This document shows positions 35,134 through 44,306 of a DNA stretch of 64,000 nt, in pieces. The position numbers and the translations under genes are program-made. The DNA lies in contig NZ_CP081855.1 of NCBI RefSeq assembly GCF_019797825.1, forward strand, positions 1,922,001 through 1,986,000. Direction: 5' to 3'. Origin of the DNA: Limosilactobacillus panis (GTDB taxonomy: Bacteria; Bacillota; Bacilli; Lactobacillales; Lactobacillaceae). The notes under the pieces are model-generated. The model ran no database searches, was not told where the DNA came from, and saw only the letters and a program-made list of their open reading frames with translations. Position 1 is the stretch's first letter. Each line of letters starts with the position of its first letter.

Positions 35134-36510
35134 TTATTCTTCTGGTTCATATACCAGGTGGTCGTTAATAAAGGACTTGAAGCCCTGTTCAGCTAACTCG
35201 CGGCCATAGCCGGAGTGCTTGACACCACCAAATGGCAGTTCTGGAAGTGATGCCCAACCAGCGTTGATCCAGGTCATTCCCGTGTCGATTTGGGCAGCAA
35301 CCTTCCGTGCTTCGGAAACATTCTTACCAAAGACCGTGTTTCCTAAGCCGTAGCTTGAGTCATTAGCAAGGTCGATTGCCTCAGTGACGTCATGGTACTT
35401 GTAGACAGACATTACTGGGCCAAACATCTCCTGGTCAAAGATTGGGTTGTCATGACGAATGTCAGTCAAAATCGTTGGCATGAAGAATTGGCCATCAAGC
35501 TCATCAACGGGTTGGTTCCCGTAAACAACCTTGGCCCCGTTCTCGACAGCTAAGGCAACCTGCCTTTCAAGCTTTTTCTTTGCTTTCTTAGAATTCATTG
35601 GGGCCAGGGTCGTACTTGGGTCCATTGGGTCCCCCATCTTAACGTTACTGAAGATTTCCTTAGCGCGCTTCAGAAATTCATCGTAAAGGTTATCCGGGAC
35701 GATAAAGCGCTTGGAAGAGGTACATACCTGGCCAGCGTTGTAGAGACGGGCAGCAGGAATAATTGCCGCCAACTTATCAATGTCCGCATCCGGAAGGACG
35801 ATAAAGGCATCGTTACCCCCCAGTTCCATCGTACTCTTCTTGAGGTTCTTAGCGGCTTCCGTTGCGACCGCCTGGCCACCACGTTCAGAACCCGTCAGGC
35901 AGACACCTTGAACCCGCTTATCAGCAATGATTGCCCCGACCTGGTCGTAATCAACAAAGAGGTTGGTCAAGCTACCGACCGGCGCACCGGCTTCCTTAAC
36001 AAGGTCCGCAAATGCTTGGGCTGATGTTGGACAGTTGGAGGCATCCTTTAAGATCATCGGGTTCCCGGCTAAAAAGTTCGGGATAAAGACCCGGGCGATT
36101 TGGTAAAACGGGAAGTTCCACGGCTCAACCGCCATCAAAACGCCGGTTGCCTGGTGCAGGACATAGGCATTACCCGAGTCGGTATAGATTGGCGTCGGCG
36201 CCAGAAACTGGTCCGCCTTTTGGACATAGTAGTCACAGAAGGATGCACACAGCTCAACTTCACCTTCCGCTTCACCGATCAGCTTCCCCATATCACGGGT
36301 AATTAGTTCACCCATCGCGTGTTTCTTGTCGCGAAGGAGTTCACCCAAACGGGTAATGATCTGCTTCCGTTTAGCTAGTTCGCTACCATCACGCCACTTG
36401 AGGTAGAGGGCATGAGCTGCGGCTAACGTTTTTTCAACTTCTTCATTCGTTGCTTGCGGATATTCATGTTCAACTTCATTGGTATAAGGGTTAACTGTTC
36501 GATAAGCCAT
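35134..36510 (-). CDS. gabD: NAD(P)-dependent aldehyde dehydrogenase (succinate-semialdehyde type)
   Basis: A 458-residue aldehyde dehydrogenase. Key segments are VEPWNFPFYQIARVFIPN (about 125), the Glu in MELGGNDAFIVLPDAD (about 227) and the catalytic Cys in AGQVCTSSKRF (about 262), plus EMFGPVMSVYKY near 370. The short length matches the succinate-semialdehyde dehydrogenase subgroup, but the aldehyde is not proved. ATG at 36510 follows GAAAGGTGG; upstream in-frame codons lack a site. It stands alone between the IS3 element and cls; an IS end lies 11 bases past its stop. Confidence 0.87.
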   Translation of the reverse strand: MAYRTVNPYTNEVEHEYPQATNEEVEKTLAAAHALYLKWRDGSELAKRKQIITRLGELLRDKKHAMGELITRDMGKLIGEAEGEVELCASFCDYYVQKADQFLAPTPIYTDSGNAYVLHQATGVLMAVEPWNFPFYQIARVFIPNFLAGNPMILKDASNCPTSAQAFADLVKEAGAPVGSLTNLFVDYDQVGAIIADKRVQGVCLTGSERGGQAVATEAAKNLKKSTMELGGNDAFIVLPDADIDKLAAIIPAARLYNAGQVCTSSKRFIVPDNLYDEFLKRAKEIFSNVKMGDPMDPSTTLAPMNSKKAKKKLERQVALAVENGAKVVYGNQPVDELDGQFFMPTILTDIRHDNPIFDQEMFGPVMSVYKYHDVTEAIDLANDSSYGLGNTVFGKNVSEARKVAAQIDTGMTWINAGWASLPELPFGGVKHSGYGRELAEQGFKSFINDHLVYEPEE

Positions 36511-36712
36511 TTTATATATCCACCTTTCTTTGCTTTCTGTACTTTGCATCCCCACGCTTCACATTATAAACGTTTTCTAGAATTTCACAATCATTTTACT
36601 CGATAGTTCATAAACACACACGCTGTAGCTGATTAACAGAACTGTGATCTTTATGAAAAGATATTTTAGTTATTCATTAGATTCACAAGCTCACCTAAAA
36701 TTAGAAAACAAA

Positions 36713-36746
36713 AAGGAAGTGCGGGGCGCTAACTCCTCACTTCCTT
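36713..36746 (-). terminator. cls terminator
   Basis: Arms AAGGAAGTG and CACTTCCTT directly after the cls stop. Confidence 0.75.
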
Positions 36747-36752
36747 CTTAAT

Positions 36753-38246
36753 TTATAGTACTGGTGATAGCAAACGGGAGAAGTACTGCTTAAACTTCCG
36801 CCAGTTTGACTGCTTTGCAAAGTACTCAGGTGTCAGTAGGGTACTATCTTTCATGTCTTCCTCAAAGATTTTCTTCAGCTGGGCCGTTAATTCCTCATTG
36901 TAAGCAAAGGCGTTAACTTCCCAGTTCAGCCGGTAGCTCCGGTAGTCCTGGTTTGCCGAGCCGACTGAGGAAAGGTTGTCACCGCTGACCATGGTTTTGG
37001 CATGGATAAAGCCGTTATTGTACTTATAAACCTTGACACCGTTGTTAACCAGGTACTTAGCATAGTACTCCGTTGCCCGGTAAACAAACGGGTGGTCCGG
37101 CATGCACGGAATCATGATTCGAACATCAATTCCACTCCGGGCCGCAATCACCAGTGATTCTAGGATTGGTTCACCCGGAATCAGGTACGGGGTTTGGATG
37201 TAGACATACTTACGGGCCGATGAAATGATTGACTCGTAGCCCCGCCGAATTGCGTAATCATCATTGTCCGGCCCTGATGAAACAATCTGCATCACGACGT
37301 CTTTCTCCGGATCATTAGGCCGCTCAATGTTCAAGTTCTCAACTACTTTTTCAATTTCTACCCGGTGTTTATTGGTCTTTCGGCAAGTCATGTTCCAGTC
37401 CAAGGCAAACCGGCCAGTCAAAGTTAGGGCCGCTTGCCCAACGACCCGCAGGTGGGTATCACGCCAGTAGCCAAACTTGGCCATTTTACCGACGTACTGG
37501 TCACCAATGTTAAAGCCCCCAATGTAGCCAATTTTGCCATCAACCACCACAATTTTACGGTGAAGGTGGTAATTCAACCGCGGCGTGGTGATCCGCTTAT
37601 TGGGCTTGGAGTTGAAGGGTTGGGCCTCGCCACCTAACTCTTCCAGGTGGGCAAAGAATCTGTAAGTTGTTCCCCGGGACCCGCTTAAGTCATAGAGGAC
37701 CTTGACCTGGGCCCCCCGCTTGGCTGCCCGTTCCAGCGCTGCCAGAATTTTTTTGCCAAGGTCGTCGGCGTAAAAGGTATAGAACTCGACGTAAATATGG
37801 TCCTGGGCCTGGTCAAAGTCGTCAATCATCTTGGTAAACAATTTCTTACCATCAATGAAAACCTTGACCCGGTTGTTGAAGGTCACAATTGCGTTATCCA
37901 GGCTGGTCGATAGGCTGACGAGCTGACGAGCCCGGGCCAAGCGACCGCTTTGCAACAGGAGCTTATGTTTCTCCAGCAGTGCTTCCTGACGGGCAACGAC
38001 CTTTTCACGAAAATGCTGCTGTTCGTCGCGGATGCTAAAGATATCGTCCTCCGACAGCTTTCGGCCGACAAAGAGGTAGACGATAAAGCCAATCACCGGA
38101 AATACTGACAGGACCAGCAGCCAAGCCCAAGTTGATGCAATATCACGCCGGGTCCGAAAAACGGTCCAGATAGCAAAACCAATGTTGATCAACCACAATA
38201 CTTCAATAATGCGGCGGATAATATCCCATGTCCAAACAATATTCAA
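36753..38246 (-). CDS. cls: Cardiolipin synthase
   Basis: A 497-residue phospholipase-D-superfamily enzyme joining two phosphatidylglycerol molecules into cardiolipin at the membrane. Two N-terminal helices (about 5-27 and 35-58) are followed by two HKD motifs: HLHRKIVVVDGKIGYIGG (about 222) and FIHAKTMVSGDNLSSVGSAN (about 405). Length matches the family. Start is uncertain: TTG at 38246 is about seven bases from GGGTGGGA; GTG at 38258 lies within that site. Monocistronic with its own terminator. Confidence 0.92.
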   Translation of the reverse strand: MNIVWTWDIIRRIIEVLWLINIGFAIWTVFRTRRDIASTWAWLLVLSVFPVIGFIVYLFVGRKLSEDDIFSIRDEQQHFREKVVARQEALLEKHKLLLQSGRLARARQLVSLSTSLDNAIVTFNNRVKVFIDGKKLFTKMIDDFDQAQDHIYVEFYTFYADDLGKKILAALERAAKRGAQVKVLYDLSGSRGTTYRFFAHLEELGGEAQPFNSKPNKRITTPRLNYHLHRKIVVVDGKIGYIGGFNIGDQYVGKMAKFGYWRDTHLRVVGQAALTLTGRFALDWNMTCRKTNKHRVEIEKVVENLNIERPNDPEKDVVMQIVSSGPDNDDYAIRRGYESIISSARKYVYIQTPYLIPGEPILESLVIAARSGIDVRIMIPCMPDHPFVYRATEYYAKYLVNNGVKVYKYNNGFIHAKTMVSGDNLSSVGSANQDYRSYRLNWEVNAFAYNEELTAQLKKIFEEDMKDSTLLTPEYFAKQSNWRKFKQYFSRLLSPVL

Positions 38247-38336
38247 TCTTATTCCCACCCTATTAGTAAATTCACTTAATTATAACATTTATTATCTCAA
38301 GCGCAGCCCACCGGTGTATTTCCCTATTAACTAAAA

Positions 38337-38375
38337 AATAATTTCCTGGACTGTAACACAATCCAGGAAATTATT
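38337..38375 (-). terminator. Terminator of the pgi-scrK-SemiSWEET operon
   Basis: Perfect 13-bp arms AATAATTTCCTGG and CCAGGAAATTATT just after the SemiSWEET stop. Confidence 0.85.
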
Positions 38376-38383
38376 TTATTCCC

Positions 38384-38650
38384 TTACCATGGAAATGATG
38401 TTAAAAATGTTATCAGGCCAAAGATGATTGCTGGGAAGTTAGCCCAGAAAACGGCCCAGTCACGTTGTCGCTTGAAATAGGCGTAGATGCACCACAATAC
38501 ACCGTTCAGTGCCGCAACAAGGGGCTGGAGTGGTGCCCCGTAGTTACCATGCAAGTTATTAATAATCTGTGGAATATAGGAAACGTACATGCAGATTGCA
38601 ATTACCGTCGCAATCTTACTTAAAATACTAATAAACTTTGTCTCTCTCAT
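38384..38650 (-). CDS. SemiSWEET-family sugar transporter A
   Basis: An 88-residue protein with three helices (about 8-30, 41-58, 66-84) and the MtN3/SemiSWEET pattern: YVSYIPQIINNLHGN (PQ motif on helix 1), PLQPLVAALNGVLWCIYAYF with the substrate-binding Asn and Trp on helix 2, and NFPAIIFGLITF on helix 3. SemiSWEETs act as dimers and let unphosphorylated sugar cross the membrane down its gradient. It lies 24 bases after fructokinase copy 2 and ends that operon. AAGGAAGG precedes the ATG. Confidence 0.88.
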   Translation of the reverse strand: MRETKFISILSKIATVIAICMYVSYIPQIINNLHGNYGAPLQPLVAALNGVLWCIYAYFKRQRDWAVFWANFPAIIFGLITFLTSFPW

Positions 38651-38674
38651 GCCTTCCTTAAATCACGCTGTAAG

Positions 38675-39553
38675 TTATTCAGTAGCCGCTTTCAAGGCCA
38701 GGGCAAAGTCACCGATGGTAGCAGAGCCATTGTGTTTAGCCAATGGCATACTAATGTATTCGTCAACGTCGCCAACGTCAACGTAGTTATTAAGCAACTT
38801 CTTGAATTCGCGACGAACCTTCTTTAAGAACTCCTCGCTGACAACCCCACCACCAAAGATGAGTTGACCAGGACGGAACATCAACGTGGCATCAACTGCT
38901 GCTTGGGCAACGTAGTAAGCCATGATGTCCCAAACGTGGTCAGTCAACGGAACGTCTTGCCCCTTCTTGCCTGTCCGGGCTTCGAAGGTTGGGCCACTGA
39001 CCAATCCTTCAAGGCAGTCACCGTGGAAAGGACAAATTCCTTTGAAGTCGAGGTCGTCGGGGTGCCGCTTCAGGCGAATGTGCCCCATCTCAGGGTGACC
39101 GAGTTCACCGACGAACTTACCATCAATGACGGCACCGGCGCCCACACCAGTTCCAATGGTGTAGTAAACTAGGGAGTTGATTCGCTTGTTGAAGAGAGTC
39201 GACAGAACGTATTCACCATAGGCCGACCCGTTAACATCGGTTGTCCAAGCGATTGGGATATTAAAGTGCTTCTTGAACGGACCGACAAAGTCCGTGTCTG
39301 CCCAGCCCTTCTTTGGGGTGTTGGTGATGTAGCCGTACTTCGGTGAGCTCTTCCGGATCTCAATTGGCCCAAATGACGCAATCCCAATTGCAGAAAGCTT
39401 ATCCTTATACTTATCAAAGAATTCAATACACTTCTGCAGGGTTTCTTTTGGGGTCGTAGTTGGAATGTGGACTGAGTCTTGAATTTGGTAGTTGATGTTA
39501 CCAACGGCACAGACGAACTTGGTCCCCCCGGCTTCGATACTTCCTAATAACAT
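38675..39553 (-). CDS. scrK: ROK-family fructokinase, copy 2
   Basis: A 292-residue ROK fructokinase with the canonical motifs intact: SIEAGGTKFVCAVG, YTIGTGVGAGAVIDG, GHPEMGHIRLK and CPFHGDCLEGL with the zinc-binding Cys/His cluster. It would phosphorylate fructose (possibly glucose or mannose) delivered by the neighbouring SemiSWEET proteins. AGGAGGAA precedes the ATG. Spaced 18 bases after pgi copy 2 and 24 bases before SemiSWEET A. About 91 percent identical to copy 1 by a manual count. Confidence 0.93.
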   Translation of the reverse strand: MLLGSIEAGGTKFVCAVGNINYQIQDSVHIPTTTPKETLQKCIEFFDKYKDKLSAIGIASFGPIEIRKSSPKYGYITNTPKKGWADTDFVGPFKKHFNIPIAWTTDVNGSAYGEYVLSTLFNKRINSLVYYTIGTGVGAGAVIDGKFVGELGHPEMGHIRLKRHPDDLDFKGICPFHGDCLEGLVSGPTFEARTGKKGQDVPLTDHVWDIMAYYVAQAAVDATLMFRPGQLIFGGGVVSEEFLKKVRREFKKLLNNYVDVGDVDEYISMPLAKHNGSATIGDFALALKAATE

Positions 39554-39571
39554 GCTAAGTTCCTCCTTGGT

Positions 39572-40930
39572 TTATTCGTTCTTTTCCATTTCTGCCCGCA
39601 ATTTCTTGCCAACTTCTTCGTAACCTGGCTTACCCAGCAGACCAAACATGTTGGTCTTGTAGGCTTCCACGCCGGGTTGGTTGAATGGGTTGATCCCGTT
39701 CAGGTAACCGGAGATGCCCATGGCCACTTCAAAGAAGTAGATCAAATAACCGAGGGTGTATTCATTTTCTTTGGGAATGTGGACCGTCATTACCGGAACA
39801 CCCCCAGCAGTGTGGGCAGCGACCACGGCTTCATAGGCCTTGGTGTTGGCAAAGTCCATGGTCTTACCTTCCAGGTACTTCAGACCGTCCAGGTTGTCGT
39901 CTTCACGAGGAATCTCAACGTCAAAGTTCGGCTTGTCCAGCTTAACAACGGTTTCTATCAAGAAACGCCGCCCTTCCTGGATGTATTGGCCCAGGGAGTG
40001 GAGGTCGGTGGTGAAGTTAGCACTGGATGGATAAATTCCCTTCTGGTCCTTACCTTCAGACTCCCCGGCCAGCTGCTTCCACCATTCGGCAAACATCCGC
40101 ATGTTCGGCTCGTAGTTTTCCAGCAGTTCCGTTTCGTAACCCTTGCGGTACAAGATGTTCCGGTAGGCCGCGTATTGGTAAGCTTCGTTCTTACTCAAGT
40201 CCGGGTCCACGTAGTCTTTTTCGGCTTGAGCGGCCCCTTCCATCAGCTTGTCAATATCGGCACCGGATGCAGCGATTGGCAGAAGACCCACTGGGCAAAG
40301 GACGGAATAGCGACCACCGACCCCGTCTGGAATGACGAATGATTCGTAGCCGTTGGCGTCCGCCTCGGTCTTCAAAGCCCCCTTAGCCTTATCAGTCGTG
40401 GCGTAGATCCGCTTGTTGGCTTCTTTTTGGCCGTACTTTTCAATCAGCTTCTTCTTGAAGATCCGGAAGGCAATCGATGGTTCCGTCGTCGTCCCGGACT
40501 TGGAAACGACGTTGACGGAGAAGTCCTTGTCGCCAATCAGCTGGAGAAGGTCATGAACGTAAGTTGAGCTTAAGGAGTTACCACCAAAGATTACTAGTGG
40601 GTACTTGCGGTTCTTGGCGCTTTGGGCCTGGTAGAAGGTGTTGTGCAAGAAGTCGATAGCCATTTGGGCACCGAGGTAGGAACCCCCAATCCCGATAACA
40701 ACCAGGATGTCGGAGTCGGATTGAATCTTCTTGGCTGCGGCCTTGATCCGGGCGAACTCGTCCTTGTCGTATTCGCTTGGCAAATGGAGCCAGTCACGGA
40801 AGTCTGCCCCGGCGCCGGTCCCGTTACGGAGCTCGTCGTTAGCGGCGTTAACCATTGCCTGCATTTCACCTAATTCGTTGTCGTGAACAAATTGTTTTAA
40901 GCCTTGTGTATCAAATGAAAGATGTGCCAT
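39572..40930 (-). CDS. pgi: Glucose-6-phosphate isomerase, copy 2
   Basis: A 452-residue phosphoglucose isomerase, highly similar to copy 1 (for example [10 protein letters not shown] against [10 protein letters not shown] at the start). It has [34 protein letters not shown] and [12 protein letters not shown]. It converts the fructose-6-phosphate made by the next gene into glucose-6-phosphate. First gene of pgi-scrK-SemiSWEET A and divergent from SemiSWEET B. Having two isomerase genes 26 kb apart, each with a fructokinase, indicates duplication of the pair followed by divergence. Confidence 0.95.
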   Translation of the reverse strand: MAHLSFDTQGLKQFVHDNELGEMQAMVNAANDELRNGTGAGADFRDWLHLPSEYDKDEFARIKAAAKKIQSDSDILVVIGIGGSYLGAQMAIDFLHNTFYQAQSAKNRKYPLVIFGGNSLSSTYVHDLLQLIGDKDFSVNVVSKSGTTTEPSIAFRIFKKKLIEKYGQKEANKRIYATTDKAKGALKTEADANGYESFVIPDGVGGRYSVLCPVGLLPIAASGADIDKLMEGAAQAEKDYVDPDLSKNEAYQYAAYRNILYRKGYETELLENYEPNMRMFAEWWKQLAGESEGKDQKGIYPSSANFTTDLHSLGQYIQEGRRFLIETVVKLDKPNFDVEIPREDDNLDGLKYLEGKTMDFANTKAYEAVVAAHTAGGVPVMTVHIPKENEYTLGYLIYFFEVAMGISGYLNGINPFNQPGVEAYKTNMFGLLGKPGYEEVGKKLRAEMEKNE

Positions 40931-40998
40931 GTTTGCTCTCTTCTTTCCTTTACTTAAAAATCTAATTCCAGAATTGAATACTTTTGTTAACGTTTTCT

Positions 40999-41060
40999 AT
41001 GTTAGCGCTTACTATTTTATATATCAACCGGTTGATATCATCTTTTTCTCGCGATATGAT
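40999..41060. promoter_or_regulatory. Divergent pgi/SemiSWEET B promoters sharing one operator palindrome
   Basis: An 18-bp perfect palindrome ATATCAACCGGTTGATAT spans 41021-41038. Its left arm, read on the minus strand, is the pgi -35 TTGATA (41022-41027), with -10 TAACAT at 40999-41004 after 17 bases. Its right arm is the SemiSWEET B -35 TTGATA (41032-41037), with -10 TATGAT at 41055-41060 after 17 bases. A cre-like AAGCGCTAACA overlaps the pgi -10. A LacI-family repressor bound here should silence both directions. Confidence 0.82.
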
Positions 41061-41137
41061 ATGTCAAAAGCGGTTAGAATAGAAACAAAATATTCGAAAT
41101 CATTCAGTAAATTTTTACTTGAGAGGACTTTTTTATT

Positions 41138-41425
41138 ATGAATAGCCAAAAACCAACTGTTAAGCAGCGGGTACGGAAGTTCACCGGGAACTTCGCTACC
41201 ATTGCCTGCTTAGTAATGTACTTTTCTTACATTGAACAAATTATCGCCAACTTTACCGGTCACCCGGTATCTCCTGTGCAACCATTCTTTGCCTCCATTA
41301 ACGCCCTGCTTTGGGTTATCTATGGTTGGGTAAAGCCGGACAAGAAGGATTGGCCGGTAATCATCGCTAACTTCCCCGGAATTATCTTCGTTTTAGTTAC
41401 TGCTGTTACCTCATTTGTTCACTAA
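41138..41425 (+). CDS. SemiSWEET-family sugar transporter B
   Basis: A 95-residue three-helix protein with an additional basic N-terminus (KPTVKQRVRKF). Helix 1 holds YFSYIEQIIANFTGH (the usual Pro of PQ replaced by Glu: YIEQI), helix 2 PVQPFFASINALLWVIYGW with Asn and Trp, helix 3 NFPGIIFVLVTAVTSF. It is divergent from pgi copy 2 and controlled from the shared palindrome. GAGAGGA lies upstream of the ATG. IS982 copy 2 sits right after its stop. It may form homodimers or pair with SemiSWEET A; heterodimerisation is speculative. Confidence 0.87.
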   Translation: MNSQKPTVKQRVRKFTGNFATIACLVMYFSYIEQIIANFTGHPVSPVQPFFASINALLWVIYGWVKPDKKDWPVIIANFPGIIFVLVTAVTSFVH

Positions 41426-41432
41426 TGTGAAT

Positions 41433-42410
41433 ACGCGTGGTGCTAGTGAAACTTTTCTAGACAATACTCCATATTAGATGCTAAAATTGCCACTTCTAAC
41501 CGTTCTTGAAAGCCTGCTAAACTTCGCGCACGATTATTTTCGGCATTATAGTATTTTAATAACGAAAAGTCGGTCTCAATCGTTCGGCGAATTGCTTTTA
41601 GGATTCGTGAATTATGCTTCTTAGCGCCAGCCATGTTTTGACGAAATGGAGTCCAAAGCTCATAGCCATCACTAACTAGGTCGGTATGAAGCTGACGGCT
41701 AACATAGCCAACATCTGCTAATAAAAAGTGCTCAAGTGGCATAGTGTTTAAGATTAATTCTTCGGCGACCTTACTATCATGGACAGAAGCTTTAGTAACG
41801 ATGTAGTTGAGCAAGTAACCATCACTACTAACAATCATGTGGACTTTAAACCCATAGTAATACTGTTTTTTCGTAGCGTTATAGCCAATATCAGTACTTC
41901 CCCGAAAAATCTTGGCTCGATAATTGCGAACTGGATGACAAACTGGTACTGGAAAGCTATCAATAATTAGGAATTGTCCATGTAAATCAACATCTTGGTT
42001 TAGCTTTCGCCTAATTAAACTGAGTAACGGTAGTAATTGGCGAGTGCGACGGTTGAAACGTGACCGAGAAATGGAGCTCACCAAGATCATACAAAAGCGT
42101 CGTTGCGATTCGATTCCTAACTGAGTTTGGCAAATCAGAAGGGCTATTAGGGTACTATCATCAACTTTAACTTGGTTGATGTTCGGTCGTTGAACGAGCT
42201 TTTTAGGTGCATAAAGCTTATACCAGCGATGGCAGGTACGGTTTAATTGAGCAAAATTAACTTGTAAATGATGGCAATAGTGGTTAGACTTAAGAAGGTT
42301 CAACATGATTAAGGCTCTTTTCTATTTAAGTTTTGTATCACTTAATAGTCTAACCATGTTGGGCTTTTTTTGTAAAATCAAACATACTAATGAGTACTAG
42401 CACCACGCGT
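41433..42410 (-). mobile_element. IS982-family insertion sequence, copy 2
   Basis: 978 bp, ends ACGCGTGGTGCTAGT, with exact 8-bp target duplication ATGTGAAT (41425-41432 and 42411-42418). The left duplication overlaps the last base of the SemiSWEET B stop codon. IS1182 copy 2 begins eight bases beyond the right duplication. Confidence 0.95.
41443..42306 (-). CDS. IS982-family transposase (copy 2)
   Basis: 287 residues, the same translated sequence as copies 1 and 3, with DDE core segments LIIDSFPVPVCHPV, LLADVGYVSR and RRTIETDFSLLK. Intact. Confidence 0.93.
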   Translation of the reverse strand: MLNLLKSNHYCHHLQVNFAQLNRTCHRWYKLYAPKKLVQRPNINQVKVDDSTLIALLICQTQLGIESQRRFCMILVSSISRSRFNRRTRQLLPLLSLIRRKLNQDVDLHGQFLIIDSFPVPVCHPVRNYRAKIFRGSTDIGYNATKKQYYYGFKVHMIVSSDGYLLNYIVTKASVHDSKVAEELILNTMPLEHFLLADVGYVSRQLHTDLVSDGYELWTPFRQNMAGAKKHNSRILKAIRRTIETDFSLLKYYNAENNRARSLAGFQERLEVAILASNMEYCLEKFH

Positions 42411-42426
42411 ATGTGAATATATTAAT

Positions 42427-44211
42427 GGGGCTGTGACATAAGTCCCAAATAATTAATGGAGTTAGATGAAATCTTCGGATTTCATTTAACTCCATTTTCC
42501 TTTAAAATATTAGTAAAAGAAAAGACATCGACTTGACCGTCGATGCCTCCAAAATACCCTCGAAAGGATACAAAAACATTGGAACCTGATTATAACATGA
42601 ATCAACTTAGTTTGAACATACCTACTGCTTATGAACCTGAGTTAAATCATCCAGCACGTTATATTAATCGGCTGGTTGAAAGCTTAGCGCTGCGGCGACC
42701 CAATATTATGGGTCGACCAAGAGAGTATGATCCACGAATGCTGTTAAAGTTAGTTTTACTGGCTTACAGCTATGGTATCATTTCCTCTAGGAAAATTGAA
42801 CGCTTTGCTCGTGAAAACATTGTTGCGATGTGGTTGACTCAAGAACAGCGCCCAACCTACCGCACCATTGCTCGCTTCATTGTCTCCCAAGAATTGGAAG
42901 ATATGATTCAGAGTAGTTTCAAGGAATTTCATGACTATTTAAAGGCTCAGGGAATGATCGATGAGGCTTCATTCATTGATGGCACTAAGATTTTAGCTAA
43001 CGCAAATAAGTATTCCTTTGTTTGGAAGAAACACACCATTAAGTATCGCAAATTAAACGTTGAAAAGGCTCAAAAACTAATTCGTGAAATTAAGCAAGCA
43101 GAAGTTAAGATTGATGTTGATGAAGATAGCTTTGACATTGATCAACTTGATACGATTATTGCCTTACTTGAACAACGGATTGAAGAGTTAAACCAACGGG
43201 TGGCCGAAACCGCAAAGGTTTCGCCCAATCCGGCCAAGCAGGAACGACGTCATGCCAAAAAGTATCTCCATGCTTTAGACCATTGTCGTCAAAAGCATCT
43301 TGAATACCAAGCCCAATCGCAGATCGCTGGCCAACGTAATAGCTATTCCAAAACCGATCATGACGCTACTTTTATGCGTTTAAAGGAAGATCCGATGCGT
43401 AATGGTCAAACAAAGCCAGCGTATAATCTTCAAATTATGACTAGCTCACAGTACGTGCTGGGTTATGAACTCATGCAGAACCCAACCGATACTAGAACAT
43501 TAATCCCATTCTTATCTCATCTCGCCCAGAACGAAGTTTTGGGGCGAGAAATTGTTGCCGATGCTGGTTACGGATCAGAACGCAATTATAAGTATATCGA
43601 AGATGAGCTATCTGATTGTACAGCTTTAATTCCTTACAGCACCATGATTAAAGAGAATAGCCGTAAGTGGCGTTCTGATGATCGAAAAGTAATGAACTGG
43701 GAATATCATGAGGCTGATGACTTTTATGTAAACCCACAGGGCGTCCGATTCAACTTTAAACGATACGCATACCGAAATGATAAATACAAATTCCGTCGTG
43801 ATTTCAAAGTATATCAAGCAGAGAAGTATGATGAGAATCATCAAATTATTTCCCAGGCATTAACACCACACGGGAACACTAAGTACCTTATGGTGAACCC
43901 ACAGTGGGAATATTTTAAGTCGAAAGCTCGCGAGTCGCTTTCAAATTCCAACACTTACTCCCGTCGTAAGTACGATGTAGAGACTGTTTTTGGTAACTTG
44001 AAGGCTTATTTGGGTTTTAAAAGGTTCACAGTACGTGGTCTTAAGAAAGCCAAAAGACAAATTGGGATTGCTTTAATGGCATTAAACATGAAGAAAATGG
44101 CCGGAAGGCCGCTCATTTTCTCAAAATATTCAGATAATCAAAAAGCTCCATTCAGAATTTTTGTTAAATTCCGAATGGAGCTTCTGATTCAGAGGCTTTT
44201 GTCACAACCCC
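42427..44211 (+). mobile_element. IS1182-family insertion sequence, copy 2
   Basis: About 1785 bp, one base shorter than copy 1 owing to a missing T in the run near 44195-44200. Same ends (GGGGCTGTGAC / GTCACAACCCC) and same subterminal hairpins. Scattered substitutions separate the two copies, so they are not a very recent duplication of each other. Confidence 0.9.
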
Positions 44212-44306
44212 ATTTTTTATTATTTCAGTGCTGCCCGATAGGCCCGGGCCGTGGTGGGGTCAAAACAGACCATCGTCACCTCATTGACTTGCTGGGCAGT
44301 TTGTAA
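42579..44306 (+). CDS. IS1182-family transposase (copy 2)
   Basis: About 575 residues from the TTG at 42579. Core segments as in copy 1 (SFIDGTKILANANK, VADAGYGSERNY, YDVETVFGNLKAYLGFKRF), with a few substitutions such as SSRKIER for FSRKIER and SDCTAL for PDYTTL. The one-base difference near the right end changes the frame of the exit, so the tail reads RLLSQPHFLLFQ and continues into antisense of the macrodomain gene until 44306. The element again supplies no stop of its own. Confidence 0.88.
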   Translation: MEPDYNMNQLSLNIPTAYEPELNHPARYINRLVESLALRRPNIMGRPREYDPRMLLKLVLLAYSYGIISSRKIERFARENIVAMWLTQEQRPTYRTIARFIVSQELEDMIQSSFKEFHDYLKAQGMIDEASFIDGTKILANANKYSFVWKKHTIKYRKLNVEKAQKLIREIKQAEVKIDVDEDSFDIDQLDTIIALLEQRIEELNQRVAETAKVSPNPAKQERRHAKKYLHALDHCRQKHLEYQAQSQIAGQRNSYSKTDHDATFMRLKEDPMRNGQTKPAYNLQIMTSSQYVLGYELMQNPTDTRTLIPFLSHLAQNEVLGREIVADAGYGSERNYKYIEDELSDCTALIPYSTMIKENSRKWRSDDRKVMNWEYHEADDFYVNPQGVRFNFKRYAYRNDKYKFRRDFKVYQAEKYDENHQIISQALTPHGNTKYLMVNPQWEYFKSKARESLSNSNTYSRRKYDVETVFGNLKAYLGFKRFTVRGLKKAKRQIGIALMALNMKKMAGRPLIFSKYSDNQKAPFRIFVKFRMELLIQRLLSQPHFLLFQCCPIGPGRGGVKTDHRHLIDLLGSL

